From Candidatus Nomurabacteria bacterium (GTDB lineage Bacteria > Patescibacteriota > Minisyncoccia > Phycocordibacterales > UBA9973), in contig CALRFE010000028.1 in NCBI GenBank assembly GCA_943356425.1, positions 1-8,031 of the forward strand: a DNA stretch of 8,031 nt, given 5' to 3'. Below, piece after piece: positions 6,787 through 8,031 of this stretch. Made by a program: the position numbers and the translations under genes. The notes under the pieces were generated by a model that saw nothing but the letters and a program-made list of their open reading frames with translations, was not told where the DNA came from and searched no databases. Positions within the stretch are counted from its first letter, which is position 1, and each line of letters begins with the position of its first letter.

Positions 6787-7593
6787 CTATACTCTTGTAT
6801 CTTTTATCTTGCGAAAGATTTCTATCCACTTCGCAAGCTCCACGTCTTCCGCGCGAGCCTTTATCGAAATACCAATTTTTTCAAAAATAACAGGTAATTG
6901 TATGTTTTTTTCTGCCCAAGGTTCGATATTTTTGAGCATAACTTTGCGTTTATGTCCAAAACCTGCATGTAAAAGCTCAAAAAAAGCTTTTTCGTCAATG
7001 TTTGCAAGTTTTTTTCGAGAAATATCGGTAATTGCAATGATCGCAGAGTCCACTTTTGGTGCTGGACTGAAGTATCGAGCAGCTACTTTATCTATATATT
7101 TCGGTGTTCCATAGAGTTTTACCGACAAGGAAAGCAAGCTCTCCTTCCCATTTCGTGCCACAATTCGTTCTGCGACTTCCTTCTGGACCAATAAAACCAT
7201 GGTTTTTGGCTGTTTTTCGATTCCCAGGAACTTTCGGATGATCGCACCTGTAATATAGTATGGAATATTGGCAATGACCTTATAGTTAGTAGAAAGTAGG
7301 AAGTAGTTAGTAGGGTCAAATTCGAGAATATCGGCTTCAACAAGGGTAAGTTGCCCATTTTTGACCTCTTTTTGGAATTTTTCTTCCAAAATCGGCAATA
7401 ATTCTCGATCTTTTTCAACGGCAATGACTTTTGCTCCTGTTCTAAGTATCTTTTCGGTCAACGCGCCCTTACCGGGACCGATCTCAAGAACGGCGTCCCC
7501 TTTTTGTACGTCGCCTGCACGCACCATATCAGCGAGCGCCTTCTCTGATTTTAAGAAATTTTGCCCCAATGATTTTTTTGCCTTGTAATACAT
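6787..7593 (-). CDS. rsmA: 16S rRNA (adenine1518-N6/adenine1519-N6)-dimethyltransferase RsmA (KsgA)
   Basis: Dimethylates two neighbouring adenines in the 3' terminal helix of 16S rRNA using S-adenosylmethionine, a late step of 30S subunit assembly in the cytoplasm. The 268-aa length is close to the 273 aa of E. coli KsgA. Visible motifs: SLGQNFL (8-14), typical of the family start; SAM-binding EIGPGKG (37-43); acidic VEKD (59-62); VEADILEFD (85-93); catalytic NIPYYITG (109-116), the N-[IL]-P-[YF]-[YF] signature; LLVQKEVAERI (134-144); and FSPAPKVDSA (175-184). The ATG at 7593 puts SLGQNFL in its normal place and follows the helicase TAA by one base. No Shine-Dalgarno motif is seen, so translation may be coupled to the helicase. 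Odd: residues 95-104 carry a duplicated TNY tripeptide from a 21-base-period repeat, in a loop just before the catalytic motif. A hairpin about 44 bases after the TAG stop probably ends the transcript. Confidence 0.97.
   Translation of the reverse strand: MYYKAKKSLGQNFLKSEKALADMVRAGDVQKGDAVLEIGPGKGALTEKILRTGAKVIAVEKDRELLPILEEKFQKEVKNGQLTLVEADILEFDPTNYFLLSTNYKVIANIPYYITGAIIRKFLGIEKQPKTMVLLVQKEVAERIVARNGKESLLSLSVKLYGTPKYIDKVAARYFSPAPKVDSAIIAITDISRKKLANIDEKAFFELLHAGFGHKRKVMLKNIEPWAEKNIQLPVIFEKIGISIKARAEDVELAKWIEIFRKIKDTRV
7283..7313. repeat. Short in-frame tandem repeat inside rsmA (two perfect 10-base copies, period 21)
   Basis: The 10-mer TAGTTAGTAG occurs at 7283-7292 and again at 7304-7313 on the plus strand, exactly 21 bases (seven codons) apart, separated by the similar AAAGTAGGAAG. 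It encodes TNYFLLSTNY (residues 95-104), in the loop between the acidic motif VEADILEFD and catalytic NIPYYITG. The repeat is direct observation. That it is a late insertion tolerated in a surface loop is inference from its low complexity and position. Confidence 0.6.
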
Positions 7594-7594
7594 G

Positions 7595-8031
7595 TTAGTC
7601 GAGATAAATTATTTTTGTAGGTCCACTGCTTGTCTGACGAAGTTCTTGCATCGTGAGATGCGCGGGAATATCATGCAAGAATTCTGATGGCGTGTTGACT
7701 TGTCGCATGCCGAAAATAGTGCGCACGGTCGCATATGAAAGAAATAATTTTTTTTCTGCGCGCGTAAGTGCGACATAAAAAAGTCTTCGTTCTTCTTCGC
7801 GATCCTCGGTCGTACTTTCTCCGCGACGTTGATGCGGAAATAGATCTTGTTCGAGCCCCACAACAAATACGTGCGCAAATTCCAGACCTTTTGCTGCGTG
7901 CACGGTCATTAACCGTACGCCATTCTGTTTTTCTTTTTTCTCGATCAACAAAGAATCTTGATCAGATGCGAGCGCTGCATCTTCGAGCATCTTTTCAATT
8001 CCTTCACCGAGCGGGAGCAGGTCGTATTTTG
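7595..8031 (-). CDS. uvrD: UvrD/PcrA-type superfamily 1 DNA helicase, C-terminal end (gene cut by the window edge)
   Basis: The 3' end of a 3'-5' DNA helicase gene; the frame is open to the window edge and shows the last 144 residues. Seen directly: the motif V block VRLMTVHAAKGLEF (7877-7918), then VVGLEQDLFPH, then the motif VI block EERRLFYVALTRAEKKLF, whose arginine in ALTRA acts in ATP hydrolysis in this family, and PSEFLHDIP, which matches the end of helicase domain 2B/2A in PcrA and UvrD. These helicases unwind DNA in repair and at stalled replication. Only about 20 residues follow PSEFLHDIP, so the C-terminal extension with a Tudor-like RNA polymerase-binding domain found in PcrA and UvrD is missing. 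The ATG at 7990 is internal, not a start. UvrD, PcrA and Rep cannot be told apart from this piece, so the symbol is a family name. The TAA stop is one base before the ATG of rsmA, suggesting co-transcription and coupled translation. Confidence 0.95.
   Translation of the reverse strand, partial: KYDLLPLGEGIEKMLEDAALASDQDSLLIEKKEKQNGVRLMTVHAAKGLEFAHVFVVGLEQDLFPHQRRGESTTEDREEERRLFYVALTRAEKKLFLSYATVRTIFGMRQVNTPSEFLHDIPAHLTMQELRQTSSGPTKIIYLD

Noticed and set aside
7595..7990. A separate 131-aa gene starting at the ATG at 7990
   Set aside because: The frame continues upstream to the window edge and the motifs V and VI belong to the end of a much longer helicase.
1..8031. Alternative genetic code with TGA as glycine (as in Gracilibacteria/Absconditabacteria)
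   Set aside because: All five genes read full length without in-frame TGA and end at sensible points in TAA or TAG. The lack of TGA stops among five genes is too small a sample to mean anything.
1..8031. CRISPR arrays, tRNA or rRNA genes, insertion sequences
   Set aside because: No regularly spaced repeats, no cloverleaf or rRNA-like stretch, and no transposase frame were seen on either strand; the window is almost fully coding.

Overview
All five genes lie on the minus strand, so the window reads from right to left. The likely source is a member of the Candidate Phyla Radiation (Patescibacteria), probably a Parcubacteria-type lineage. This is inferred from gene content: a large VirB6/TrbL-like membrane protein, a secreted Gly/Thr-rich protein of unknown family and a membrane-anchored protein with calcium-loop motifs sit together, beside short housekeeping genes packed with 1-base gaps. 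No 16S rRNA or other taxonomic marker is present. The standard stop assignment fits: the five genes end in TAA four times and TAG once.

Right part (6787-8031): the 3' end of a UvrD/PcrA-type helicase gene, then rsmA (ksgA), the 16S rRNA adenine dimethyltransferase gene. Stop and start are separated by one base. A strong, nearly symmetrical hairpin at 6699-6743 follows and probably ends this transcription unit.

Left part (28-6650): three genes that look like one envelope or secretion module. The first (about 300 aa) is an N-terminally anchored protein with tandem TSP3/EF-hand-like calcium loops. One base later comes a 995-aa secreted protein with a signal peptide, a long Gly/Thr-rich linker and a cysteine-rich C-terminus. 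After 43 bases comes an 895-aa protein with a signal peptide, an extracytoplasmic region with an Fn3-like end, about eight membrane segments resembling VirB6/TrbL, and a long charged cytoplasmic tail ending in His/Gly/Asp. My inference is that they form part of a type IV secretion-like or surface apparatus. No ATPase (VirB4, VirD4, VirB11) lies in the window to confirm it.

The most notable signals are: a sharp GC mosaic inside the two large genes (about 50-65% G+C in the conserved parts, about 32-42% in the exposed or variable parts); -10-like hexamers placed exactly 8 bases before the ATG of two genes, which suggests leaderless mRNAs; no Shine-Dalgarno motif before any of the four visible starts; and a small in-frame tandem repeat inside rsmA. 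I saw no tRNA, rRNA, CRISPR array or insertion sequence. The only gene-free stretch over 100 bases is 6651-6786, which holds the hairpin and a possible promoter.
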